Positions 50,732-59,526 of a DNA stretch of 64,000 nt are shown here, piece by piece. The position numbers were made by a program, and so were the translations under genes. The notes beneath the pieces were generated by a model that saw only the letters and a program-made list of their open reading frames with translations, was not told where the DNA came from and searched no databases. The first letter of the stretch is position 1; each line of letters opens with the position of its first letter. The stretch spans positions 124,001 to 188,000 of the forward strand of contig NZ_CP092363.2 in NCBI RefSeq assembly GCF_022370635.2, given 5' to 3'. Source of the DNA: Mycolicibacterium crocinum (GTDB lineage: Bacteria; Actinomycetota; Actinomycetes; Mycobacteriales; Mycobacteriaceae).

Positions 50732-51235
50732 CTAACCCGTCGCCGGCCACGTCTGGTCCGGCGCGCCGACGACCGGCCCCGCTGGTGCCGCCATCGCCCT
50801 GCCCGCCGACGCGTCCGCGCCGTCGCGCACGCTCGAGCCTTCGGGTACCGCGCCGCCCTGGGGCTGCTCGTCGTTCGTGGCGTCGTCGGCGACGCTGGAT
50901 TCGGCGAACCGGATCCACTCGCGCAGAGCTTTCTCGCCTACCCCGGTCAACCGGGCGATGTCGCGCAACGTCTCCCCGCGATCGCGCAACGCGATCACCG
51001 CCAGCCCGGCCGTGCGGCGATGCTCGGCACGCTTGCCGTCGGCCTGCTCTTTCAGCCCAGCGATTTTGGTGTCCAGCCATTCATCCACCGCGTCGAGCCG
51101 TTCCCGACTGGAGAAGAACACCGCCAGGTCCTCGGCATTGCGCGCGGCCCGTTCCAGCACTTCCTTCTGCGAGGCCTTCACCGCTTCGCGGGCGGCCCGC
51201 ACCGCTGACTTCGATTTCGACACTTTGTTCGTCAT
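50732..51235 (-). CDS. HTH protein divergent from the relaxase gene
   Basis: The 167-residue protein from ATG 51235 (MTNKVSKSKSAVRAAREAVK) has a basic helical N-terminus, a helical middle (SSRERLDAVDEWLDTKI) and a helix-turn-helix (LRDIARLTGVGEKALREWIR). The tail is Pro/Gly/Ala-rich. It sits 12 bp before the HNH gene on the same strand and back to back with the relaxase gene, the usual place for a transfer regulator or relaxosome accessory protein. Confidence 0.62.
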   Translation of the reverse strand: MTNKVSKSKSAVRAAREAVKASQKEVLERAARNAEDLAVFFSSRERLDAVDEWLDTKIAGLKEQADGKRAEHRRTAGLAVIALRDRGETLRDIARLTGVGEKALREWIRFAESSVADDATNDEQPQGGAVPEGSSVRDGADASAGRAMAAPAGPVVGAPDQTWPATG

Positions 51236-51521
51236 GGCGCTCAACCTAAAACCGCCACCACCCCTACAGCACCGCCCCAACCACACCAGTGCCACAACGC
51301 CGCTTTTCACGACATCCGCACGCCAACCACCACATCAGCCCCCACCAACCGTCTACCGCACCACCATCCCCGCCCTCGCCTGCGACCTCCGGTCGCCTCT
51401 TTTAGCCCATCACACCTAGTGCATTCAGGTCACGAAACGATAACGGCACTGAGTGCAATAATTTGGGGCGGTGCTGTGCGCCGGTCGGCTCTTTAGCGTG
51501 TTCGGTGGTGATCGCGCGGTG
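51236..51521. other. Candidate oriT / relaxase promoter region
   Basis: No gene is supported. TGCATTCAG (51420-51428) and CTGAGTGCA (51449-51457) are inverted copies with one mismatch around GTCACGAAACGATAACGGCA. MobF relaxases act on oriT sites with an inverted repeat next to the nick, often beside the relaxase gene, so this is the best candidate. The repeat may instead be an operator for the flanking HTH protein. Confidence 0.45.
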
Positions 51522-54500
51522 ATGGGCTTACATAAATTGACCGCCGGAGACGGGTACACCTACCTGCTCCGGCAGGTCGCCGTCGCCGACGGCACCGACC
51601 TGGGCCGGGCCAGCCTCACCGACTACTACTCCTCCAAAGGCGAGACCCCCGGCCGCTGGGTCGGCAGCGGCCTGGCCGCCCTGGGCCGACCGGTCAGCCG
51701 AGACCCCGATAACCCCCTCGTACAACGGCTTTGGGGGGTGCCCCAGGGCTCGGAAGTCACCGAAGAACAGATGAAGGCACTCTTCGGTGAAGGACTGCAC
51801 CCCAACGCCACCACGATCACCGAACACCTCACCGGCATCGGAGTCTGGGTCGACGGCGCGCACGCCGCCGCCAAGCTCGGACGCCCATTCCGGTTGGGGG
51901 CCAACGAAAACGACTTCACCCGCCGACTACGCGGCGCCTACAGCAGTTACAACGACACCATCGGCCGCGCCACCAACGCCCCGCTCGACCCCGAAGTGCG
52001 CGCCGAAATCCGCACCACCGTGGCCGCGGACATGTTCGTCGAACGCTACGGCCGCGCCCACCTCGACGAGCGTGAACTGACCGGGTTCATCGCCCGCCTC
52101 TCGCGCCTGGACACCACCGCCGTCGCCGGCTACGACCTAACGTTCACCCCCGTGAAATCGGTGTCCGCGCTGTGGGCGCTGGCACCGCTGGAAGTGGCGA
52201 AAACCATCGAGGACTGCCACCACAAAGCGGTCGCTGACACCCTGGCGTTCCTCGAAGCCGAAGCTTGCTTCTCGCGCATGGGCACCAACGGTGTGGCCCA
52301 GGTCGACGCGGGCGGATTCATCGCCGCCGCCTTCGATCACCGTAATTCCCGCGCGGGGGACCCGAACCTGCACACCCACGTCGCGGTGAGCAACAAAGTG
52401 TGCGCGATCGGCCCCGATGGCATCCCCCGCTGGCTCGCTTTGGACGGCCAACCGCTCTACAAGGCCAAGGTGTCGGCGTCGGAGTTGTACAACACGTTGT
52501 GCGAGGCCAATCTGATCGCCGAACTCGGCGTCAGCTTCGCCAACGACACCCCCGAACCGGGCAAGCGCCCGGTCCGCGAAATCGTCGGCATGTCAGCCGA
52601 ACTGATCGAGGTGTGGTCCTCGCGCCGCGCCGCCATCGAGCACCGTGTCGGGCAACTCGCCAAGGACTTTCAACAGGTCCACGGCCGTGAGCCCAGCTCG
52701 GTGGAAATGCTCACGTTGTCCCAGCAAGCGACGCTGGAAACCCGGGCCGCCAAGCACGAACCACGCTCGCTGGCAGAGCAGCGCCACCAGTGGCGGACCG
52801 AGGCCATCGAGGCCTTGGGAGGCCACCGCCACGTGGACGCGATGGTCGCCGCACTGACCTCCGGGCGGGCCCCGCGCGAACGCGCCCACGTCACCGAAGA
52901 GTGGGTCGCCGAGCAGGCCGCCAAGGTCATCACTACAGTCTCCGCGTCGCGGTCGACATGGCAGATCAACCACGTCCGCGCCGAAGTCTCACGGGTACTG
53001 CGTTACACCGACTGCCACGACACGCCACAGGTGGCGGAGCGCATCATCGCCGCCGCGTTAGGCACCCACAGCATCGCGTTGACGAGCGCCGCCGACACCG
53101 AAATGAACGAGCCCGACGTGCTGCGCCGCCGCGACGGCGCCAGCGTCTACACCCGCCACGACACCACCGTCTACACCAGCTCCGAGATCCTGGCCGCCGA
53201 ACGCCGAATCCTGCACACCGCACGGCAGTTCGGTGGCCATGTCGTCGATGACGACAGCATTGGCATGGCGCTGTTGGAAGCCCACGCCCAGCACGGTGTG
53301 GAACTCAACGACGGCCAGCTGACCCTGCTGCGCGAGATGGCCACCTCCGGTGCCCGCATGCAGTTCGCGATCGCCCCCGCCGGCACCGGCAAGACCACCT
53401 CCATGGGCCCGCTGGCAGCCGCATGGGTCAACAGCGGAGGCAACGTCATCGGTCTCGCGCCGAGCGCGTCGGCGGCCGAAGTCTTGGCCGCCGACCTCGG
53501 CGCACCCACCGACACGATCGACAAACTGATGCACCTGGCCGGCCTCGGCGGAGGACCCCCGCCAGCAGCCGATGACCCCGCCCGCGCATGGTTCGACAGC
53601 ATCGGACCGCAGACGCTGATCATCGTCGACGAAGTCGGTATGGCTTCCACCGCGGGCCTGGATGCGGTCACCGCCGTGGCGAATGCCACCGGCGCCAGTG
53701 TGCGTGGCATCGGTGATGACAAGCAGCTCGCCTCGGTATCTGCCGGCGGTGTGCTGCGCGAGATTGTGGCCGAGCACGGGGCCCTGACGCTCTCGGATGT
53801 CGTGCGGTTCACCGACCCCGTTATCGGGGCCGCCGAAGGCGCGGCCAGCCTCGCCCTGCGTGATGGCGACCCCACCGGGATCGCCTTCTACATCGACCAC
53901 GGGCGCGTCCACGTCGGGGCTGAGCGGGCCGCCGCCGACATGGCCTACCAAGCGTGGTCGGATGCGGTCACAGCAGGCCGTGATGCGCTGCTCATCGCGC
54001 CCACCAACCCGATGGTCGCCGAACTCAACGAACGCGCCCGCCTCGACCGACTGCGCCGAGAACCGCACCCGGAGAACACCCGCACCGTCACCCTTTCCGA
54101 TGGCTTGACCGCCAGCGTCGGGGACCGCATCCTGACCCGCGACAACGCCCGCTGGCTACGCCTGCCCACCGGTGGCTGGGTCAAAAACGGACAGCTCTGG
54201 ATCATCAAAGACATCGACGATCAGGGCCGAATTTCGGTATCCCGACTCACCGGTGAGGACACCGAATCGGTGATCCGACTGCCCGCCCGCTACGTCGCCA
54301 CCAACACCACCCTCGGCTACGCCCGCACCATCAACGGCGCCCAAGGGTGGACCGCCCGCCACGAATGCCACGTCGTCGGCAGCGACTCGATGACCCGCCA
54401 ACAGCTCTACGTCGCGCTCACCCGCGGCAAGGCCGAAAACCACATCTACTTCTCCACCAGCGAGGCCGACCCGCACGCCATCCTCACCCCCAAAGCGACC

Positions 54501-57329
54501 CACCCGCCGACCGCGGTGGACATCCTCTCGGCCATCCTGCGGCGCGACGGCGCGCAGGTTTCCGCGCACGGCGTGCAGCGCGCCGAAGCCGACCCGTTCA
54601 CCCGACTGGCGCGCGCGGCCGACATGTACACCGACGCCTTATCCAGTGCTGCTGAGCAGCTCGCCGGCACCGACACCATGGCCCGTATCGACGCCACCGC
54701 CACGGCCCTGCGTGCAGATATCACCAGCGCCGAAGCGTGGCCGGTGTTGCGGCGCAACCTGGCGCTGCTGGCCCTCGACGGCCACGATCCGCACGAAGCG
54801 CTCGCGCACGCCGCGCAGCGCCCACTGGGTAACGCCAGCGATCCCGCCGCGGTGCTGGATTGGCGGCTGCCCACCCCCGACAACTCTGCCCTCGATATCG
54901 TCGGCCCGCTGCGCTGGCTGCCGTCGATTCCCACCCCGCTGCAAGACGATTCGGCGTGGGCCCGCTACCTGTCCGCACGTGCGCACCTGGTCGAAGAGAT
55001 CGCCGAGCAGATCCGCGAGCAGGCCCGCGCCTGGACCCCGGCCACCGCGCCGGTGTGGGCGCGTCCGCTGGCCGGGCAACGACCCGGACTGCTCGCCGAA
55101 ATCGCCGTCTTCCGCGCCGCCCACGACGTCGACCCGGCCGACACCCGCATCACCGGACCCACCCAGCACGCCAACCGCTCCGCGTCCTTCCAGGCCCTGC
55201 TGCACCAGCCTCTCGACGCCGCCCTGATCGCCGGCGGTCACGGCGCCACGCGGTGGCGCACCCTGGCCGAGAACATCGACCCCAACATCACCGCCGACCC
55301 GTTCTGGCCGCGACTGGCCACCCATCTGGATCAAGCCGCCCGCGCCGGAGCTGACGTCTCCGCACTCGTCGACGAGGCGATGGCCCGCCACGGCGCACTA
55401 CCCGACGAGCTACCCGCCGCCGCCTTGTGGTGGCGCCTGGCCGGCACCCTGGCCCCGGCAATGCTCGACACCGCCAACGAACGGCTCCGTCCCCCGTGGA
55501 CGGCTGAGCTGCACCGCATCCTGGGCAGCGCCGCCGCCGAAACGATCACCGGTGACCCGGCCTGGCCCGCGCTGGTCGCTGCGGTCAACGCCTCGGACTG
55601 GCCGGCGGCCGACCTGCTCGCCGCGGCCGCGGAGTATCTGCTCGACGCGCTCACCGACGACGCGATCCGGCCCGACGAATACGCCCGCGTACTCACCTAC
55701 CGCGTCGAGCTGCTCACCCATTACGCCGCCGACATCGACGCCGATATTCCGCACCCCGCCGAAGGCCTCGGACAATCGCTGCACGAGCCGCCGCACCACC
55801 CCCTCGACGTCGACCAGCACGGCGACCCGGGCCAGGACGACTACCTGGGTTACGACTCCGAATTCGAGGACAGTCTCGGGGATCTGGACTTCTACTCCCT
55901 GCTGACCGAACGCCCCTCGGTCACCCCGGACCTCGACATCGACATCATTGAGCTGCGGGCCCGCCGCGCGGACGCCAAGGCCCGCCTTCGTGCTCTGGCC
56001 GATGCGGTGCTTTCCGCGCGCGGCGGCCCGGCCGAGCAGGCCGCCGCCGCCGAGCTGATCGCGCTGCACCGCCGCCACGTCGAACAGCGTCCCTACCAAC
56101 ACGACGTGGCGCACGCCCACGCCGATTGGGTGGCCGTCGAATCGGCCTTCGAGGGCCAGCAGTACCGCATCACCCAGCTGGAAAGGCTCATTGCCCGCGC
56201 CGAGAGCGAAAACGACCAGGCCCTCGCACAGGCCTACCGCGAGCGTCGCGGCGATCTGGCCGCCGACGCCGCCGACCTCGGTGTGGCGGTCGTGCGGGCC
56301 CGCGCCGAACGCGACGCCGCCACCGCACGTCTGCACACAGCGGCCGGTGGACCTGAACGCGTGGTCACCGCCGAGGACATCGAAGCCCGCCGGACGATCT
56401 CCGTGCACGCCGACATCGCTGCACTCAACACCGCCCGGGCAGAGGCCCGCGACTTGGACAACCAGCTCAGCCGGGCTGAGGCGCGCACCGCCCGTAACTT
56501 CGCCGAGAACCCCGCACGTGAGCGTGAGCAGGCCCGCTGGGCATCGGTGACCACCGAACGCGATCTGATGGTGTTGCGTGCTGAGGTGGATTTCGTGGAG
56601 GCAGCTGGTGCCCGGTCCCCGGCCACGGTGTACCCGCCCCCGGCCGGCGACCGCACCTGGCAGGAGTTGGACGAACCGGCCCGTGCGGTGGTGGAGACGA
56701 TCACCGCCAGCATGCAATCCGTGCACGTGCTCACCGTCGGCGCCGACGCCGACAAGCACGCCCCCCTGGCCGCGATCAGCGCCGCGGTCACCGGCCGCGG
56801 CAAGAACGTGCTCGCGATGCCGGCCACCGAAACCGCGACCGCGTTCGCCGAACACCACACCTACGCCGGACGCGCCACCGACCCGGCCACCACCCGGACG
56901 CGAATCGACAACGGGCAGTGGACCATTCCACCAGGCAACCTGCTCATCATCGACGACGCCGACCACCTCGACCCCGCCCAGCTGCGTTACTTCACCGAGC
57001 ACGCCGGCCGCTCCAACACCAAACTGCTGCTCGTGCACACCCCCACCGAAAGCCGCACCCCCGCACACAGCCTCATCGACGCCCTGGCCGACAACCTGCC
57101 CTGGGCGCAGAAACTCGGCACCCCCGACACCGACCGGGCCACCGCACTCGACCGCGCCCACACCCACCTGACCGAGCACGAACCCGTCACCACCGAAGAC
57201 CGCGACGCCGCCGAACTCCTCGCCCGCCGCGACACCCTGCGCGACACCTACCGCACCCAATTCAAACCCCGCCTACACACCCACGACCACAGCCGCGAAC
57301 ACACCCGCGACCACGGACTCGAACTCTAA
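51522..57329 (+). CDS. MobF-family relaxase-helicase (TraA/TrwC-like)
   Basis: This 1,935-residue conjugation protein nicks and unwinds plasmid DNA. The N-terminal TrwC domain starts GLHKLTAGDGYTYLLRQVA with candidate catalytic Tyr at 12, 14 and 35-36 (SLTDYYSSKGE). The metal His triad is in AGDPNLHTHVAVSNKV (near 280-290). A RecD-like helicase follows: Walker A APAGTGKTTSMG (near 620), Walker B IIVDEVGMA (near 700) and VALTRGKAENHIYF. A long coiled-coil section leads to a C-terminal domain with LLIIDDADHLDP but no proper Walker A. The last 769 bp are repeated inverted at the end of the facing helicase gene. ATG 51522 is the family start; 51471 is longer. Confidence 0.92.
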   Translation: MGLHKLTAGDGYTYLLRQVAVADGTDLGRASLTDYYSSKGETPGRWVGSGLAALGRPVSRDPDNPLVQRLWGVPQGSEVTEEQMKALFGEGLHPNATTITEHLTGIGVWVDGAHAAAKLGRPFRLGANENDFTRRLRGAYSSYNDTIGRATNAPLDPEVRAEIRTTVAADMFVERYGRAHLDERELTGFIARLSRLDTTAVAGYDLTFTPVKSVSALWALAPLEVAKTIEDCHHKAVADTLAFLEAEACFSRMGTNGVAQVDAGGFIAAAFDHRNSRAGDPNLHTHVAVSNKVCAIGPDGIPRWLALDGQPLYKAKVSASELYNTLCEANLIAELGVSFANDTPEPGKRPVREIVGMSAELIEVWSSRRAAIEHRVGQLAKDFQQVHGREPSSVEMLTLSQQATLETRAAKHEPRSLAEQRHQWRTEAIEALGGHRHVDAMVAALTSGRAPRERAHVTEEWVAEQAAKVITTVSASRSTWQINHVRAEVSRVLRYTDCHDTPQVAERIIAAALGTHSIALTSAADTEMNEPDVLRRRDGASVYTRHDTTVYTSSEILAAERRILHTARQFGGHVVDDDSIGMALLEAHAQHGVELNDGQLTLLREMATSGARMQFAIAPAGTGKTTSMGPLAAAWVNSGGNVIGLAPSASAAEVLAADLGAPTDTIDKLMHLAGLGGGPPPAADDPARAWFDSIGPQTLIIVDEVGMASTAGLDAVTAVANATGASVRGIGDDKQLASVSAGGVLREIVAEHGALTLSDVVRFTDPVIGAAEGAASLALRDGDPTGIAFYIDHGRVHVGAERAAADMAYQAWSDAVTAGRDALLIAPTNPMVAELNERARLDRLRREPHPENTRTVTLSDGLTASVGDRILTRDNARWLRLPTGGWVKNGQLWIIKDIDDQGRISVSRLTGEDTESVIRLPARYVATNTTLGYARTINGAQGWTARHECHVVGSDSMTRQQLYVALTRGKAENHIYFSTSEADPHAILTPKATHPPTAVDILSAILRRDGAQVSAHGVQRAEADPFTRLARAADMYTDALSSAAEQLAGTDTMARIDATATALRADITSAEAWPVLRRNLALLALDGHDPHEALAHAAQRPLGNASDPAAVLDWRLPTPDNSALDIVGPLRWLPSIPTPLQDDSAWARYLSARAHLVEEIAEQIREQARAWTPATAPVWARPLAGQRPGLLAEIAVFRAAHDVDPADTRITGPTQHANRSASFQALLHQPLDAALIAGGHGATRWRTLAENIDPNITADPFWPRLATHLDQAARAGADVSALVDEAMARHGALPDELPAAALWWRLAGTLAPAMLDTANERLRPPWTAELHRILGSAAAETITGDPAWPALVAAVNASDWPAADLLAAAAEYLLDALTDDAIRPDEYARVLTYRVELLTHYAADIDADIPHPAEGLGQSLHEPPHHPLDVDQHGDPGQDDYLGYDSEFEDSLGDLDFYSLLTERPSVTPDLDIDIIELRARRADAKARLRALADAVLSARGGPAEQAAAAELIALHRRHVEQRPYQHDVAHAHADWVAVESAFEGQQYRITQLERLIARAESENDQALAQAYRERRGDLAADAADLGVAVVRARAERDAATARLHTAAGGPERVVTAEDIEARRTISVHADIAALNTARAEARDLDNQLSRAEARTARNFAENPAREREQARWASVTTERDLMVLRAEVDFVEAAGARSPATVYPPPAGDRTWQELDEPARAVVETITASMQSVHVLTVGADADKHAPLAAISAAVTGRGKNVLAMPATETATAFAEHHTYAGRATDPATTRTRIDNGQWTIPPGNLLIIDDADHLDPAQLRYFTEHAGRSNTKLLLVHTPTESRTPAHSLIDALADNLPWAQKLGTPDTDRATALDRAHTHLTEHEPVTTEDRDAAELLARRDTLRDTYRTQFKPRLHTHDHSREHTRDHGLEL

Positions 57330-57330
57330 A
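56562..57330 (+). repeat. 769-bp inverted repeat, left arm
   Basis: Runs from GATCTGATGGTGTTGCG to CTCTAAA and encodes the last 255 residues and stop of the relaxase. The right arm (58758-59526) is its reverse complement; in the part compared base by base I saw one difference, a silent C/T in the GADADKH segment, and the two translations are identical. The similarity stops abruptly at both ends. Confidence 0.9.
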
Positions 57331-57465
57331 GCGGAATCTCGTGCGGCTGGGCACCGCAGAACGTCACACTGCTGCGGCACCATTCACCTATGGCTGAGCA
57401 CCCAGAAGCCGCCAGCGACTCCACCGGTTGGGCCGATCCCGGCGACCCGCACTACTTTTGCCCGC

Positions 57466-57588
57466 ATGATCGCCGCATCCGCCGCCAAGCGCGAAAAGAT
57501 CATCGAGGACGTGGCCCGCAGCGCCGGTCCGCACGACGACATCGACTACCTGACGGACTACAGAAACCGGTGGACCACACGATCATGA
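57466..57588 (+). CDS. Possible 40-residue protein between the inverted repeats
   Basis: Frame MIAASAAKREKIIEDVARSA, then GPHDDIDYLTDYRNRWTTRS, helical and charged like a real small protein. No SD is clear. The remaining parts of 57331-57643 show no gene. Low confidence. Confidence 0.35.
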   Translation: MIAASAAKREKIIEDVARSAGPHDDIDYLTDYRNRWTTRS

Positions 57589-57643
57589 GGAGCCCTGATA
57601 TGCCCATCGACGCCCCAGATCGACACCTGAGAGGAACGTCGTG

Positions 57644-58402
57644 ATGACCCCGGACGGCTCGCCGGCGGACCTCCCCTCTTCGCATAGCGGTTCTGTGGTC
57701 GCCGCCCTGACCGCCGCGACGTCCGCCGCCCAGGCTGCCGTTGAGCACGCCCAGACCGTGGCCGACCAGCTTCTCGGGCTCAGCGTGCTCTCTCTTCGCC
57801 AGCAGGGCTACAACGATCGGTTCATTGCCGACCGCCTGCGCGTGAGCACAGAGCGCATCCGTGAAGCCCCCCGAGCGGTGAGCATGTTGACGGAGCCAGC
57901 GGACGACCAACTGCGCGCCGACGTCAAGCAGCGGTGGGACCAGGCCCGGCAAGCGCTGACGTGGGTCCAAGAGGAACGAGCGCAATACAGCCGAGATATC
58001 GTGCGGCTCTACGACATTGACGCCGTCGAATCCCGACCGCTGTCGGTAGATGCGATGGACCTGCCCGCCGCTGAGTTCGTGAACAGAGAAACCAGCGAGA
58101 GATTCCTGGTCTACTCGCTCCAACGATGGAAAGGCGTACCCACCCGCACGCCGGGAGTGTGGAGTGGCCGGGGCTCGTTCACCTTGGACTTCTTGACACC
58201 GGCCGGTGAGCGCATGACCGTCCCCGCGCAGGACTGGTTGGGTCTAGACCCAACCGCTACGGAGTTCACCTCGGACGCGGGAAACAGCGGCAGCGATGAG
58301 GCTTTCGACAGAATCGTGGTCGCGTTCCGCCGCAGATACGGTGCCCTGCCTTGCCACGTCGAAGCCGCGGGTTTACAGCTGACCTATCGCCACTCCCAGT
58401 GA
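57644..58402 (+). CDS. Hypothetical protein with an N-terminal HTH-like segment
   Basis: The 252-residue protein has VLSLRQQGYNDRFIADRLRV and STERIREAPRA near residue 50, resembling a helix-turn-helix. A helical region and a C-terminal alpha/beta part (VWSGRGSFTLDFLTPAGERM) follow. No family is recognised. ATG 57644 follows an in-frame GTG and GAGAGGAACGTC. It lies between the two arms of the inverted repeat, so it would be flipped by recombination between them. Confidence 0.6.
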   Translation: MTPDGSPADLPSSHSGSVVAALTAATSAAQAAVEHAQTVADQLLGLSVLSLRQQGYNDRFIADRLRVSTERIREAPRAVSMLTEPADDQLRADVKQRWDQARQALTWVQEERAQYSRDIVRLYDIDAVESRPLSVDAMDLPAAEFVNRETSERFLVYSLQRWKGVPTRTPGVWSGRGSFTLDFLTPAGERMTVPAQDWLGLDPTATEFTSDAGNSGSDEAFDRIVVAFRRRYGALPCHVEAAGLQLTYRHSQ

Positions 58403-58432
58403 CGTGGCCACCAGATCGGCATCCTGGCCGCG

Positions 58433-58757
58433 GTGATGGCGGTCTTGCAGGCCCCGATCGACGCCGTGGTGCGCATCGAGGACGACCAGCGCTTTCCCAG
58501 TGACTGGCGAGTCATGAAAGGGCTCACCCAGCCGCAGCTGGCCGCACGCCCAGCTGCCCACCGCGACGCGGTGCAACGGATCGAACGCGGGGAACACCAC
58601 GCTGTCGGACGCCAACGCCCTCACCCTGTCTGGTCTGCTTGGCATCAGCCCACAGACCGATCGCGACGCCTACCATCGTGCCCGCCAACGCCCCCCGGGA
58701 CGTCCTGCTGACCTGCTCTCTGCACTGTCGAATTCAGAGTCACTGCGCCACCGGGGT
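58433..58757 (+). pseudogene. Frameshifted XRE-type HTH gene
   Basis: The first frame gives DWRVMKGLTQPQLAARPAAH and AVQRIERGE, the XRE helix-turn-helix pattern. From about 58593 a second frame continues NTTLSDANALTLSGLLGISP and QTDRDAYHRARQRPPGRPAD, as expected for the rest of the domain. One shift breaks it. Its 3' end runs into the right arm of the inverted repeat, so the repeat probably cut its end too. Confidence 0.6.
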
Positions 58758-59526
58758 TTTAGAGTTCGAGTCCGTGGTCGCGGGTGTGTTCGCGGCTGTG
58801 GTCGTGGGTGTGTAGGCGGGGTTTGAATTGGGTGCGGTAGGTGTCGCGCAGGGTGTCGCGGCGGGCGAGGAGTTCGGCGGCGTCGCGGTCTTCGGTGGTG
58901 ACGGGTTCGTGCTCGGTCAGGTGGGTGTGGGCGCGGTCGAGTGCGGTGGCCCGGTCGGTGTCGGGGGTGCCGAGTTTCTGCGCCCAGGGCAGGTTGTCGG
59001 CCAGGGCGTCGATGAGGCTGTGTGCGGGGGTGCGGCTTTCGGTGGGGGTGTGCACGAGCAGCAGTTTGGTGTTGGAGCGGCCGGCGTGCTCGGTGAAGTA
59101 ACGCAGCTGGGCGGGGTCGAGGTGGTCGGCGTCGTCGATGATGAGCAGGTTGCCTGGTGGAATGGTCCACTGCCCGTTGTCGATTCGCGTCCGGGTGGTG
59201 GCCGGGTCGGTGGCGCGTCCGGCGTAGGTGTGGTGTTCGGCGAACGCGGTCGCGGTTTCGGTGGCCGGCATCGCGAGCACGTTCTTGCCGCGGCCGGTGA
59301 CCGCGGCGCTGATCGCGGCCAGGGGGGCGTGCTTGTCGGCGTCAGCGCCGACGGTGAGCACGTGCACGGATTGCATGCTGGCGGTGATCGTCTCCACCAC
59401 CGCACGGGCCGGTTCGTCCAACTCCTGCCAGGTGCGGTCGCCGGCCGGGGGCGGGTACACCGTGGCCGGGGACCGGGCACCAGCTGCCTCCACGAAATCC
59501 ACCTCAGCACGCAACACCATCAGATC
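58758..59526 (-). repeat. 769-bp inverted repeat, right arm
   Basis: Reverse complement of 56562-57330. In this copy it encodes the last 255 residues and stop of the giant helicase. Upstream of it the helicase reads SPATSKEDLMVL, while the relaxase reads TTERDLMVL, so the join falls at the shared DLMVL. Confidence 0.9.

Noticed and set aside
55410..57260. 616-codon minus-strand open frame
   Set aside because: Antisense shadow of the relaxase C-terminus, Gly/Val-rich without any domain; the same shadow reappears opposite the helicase end at 58828.
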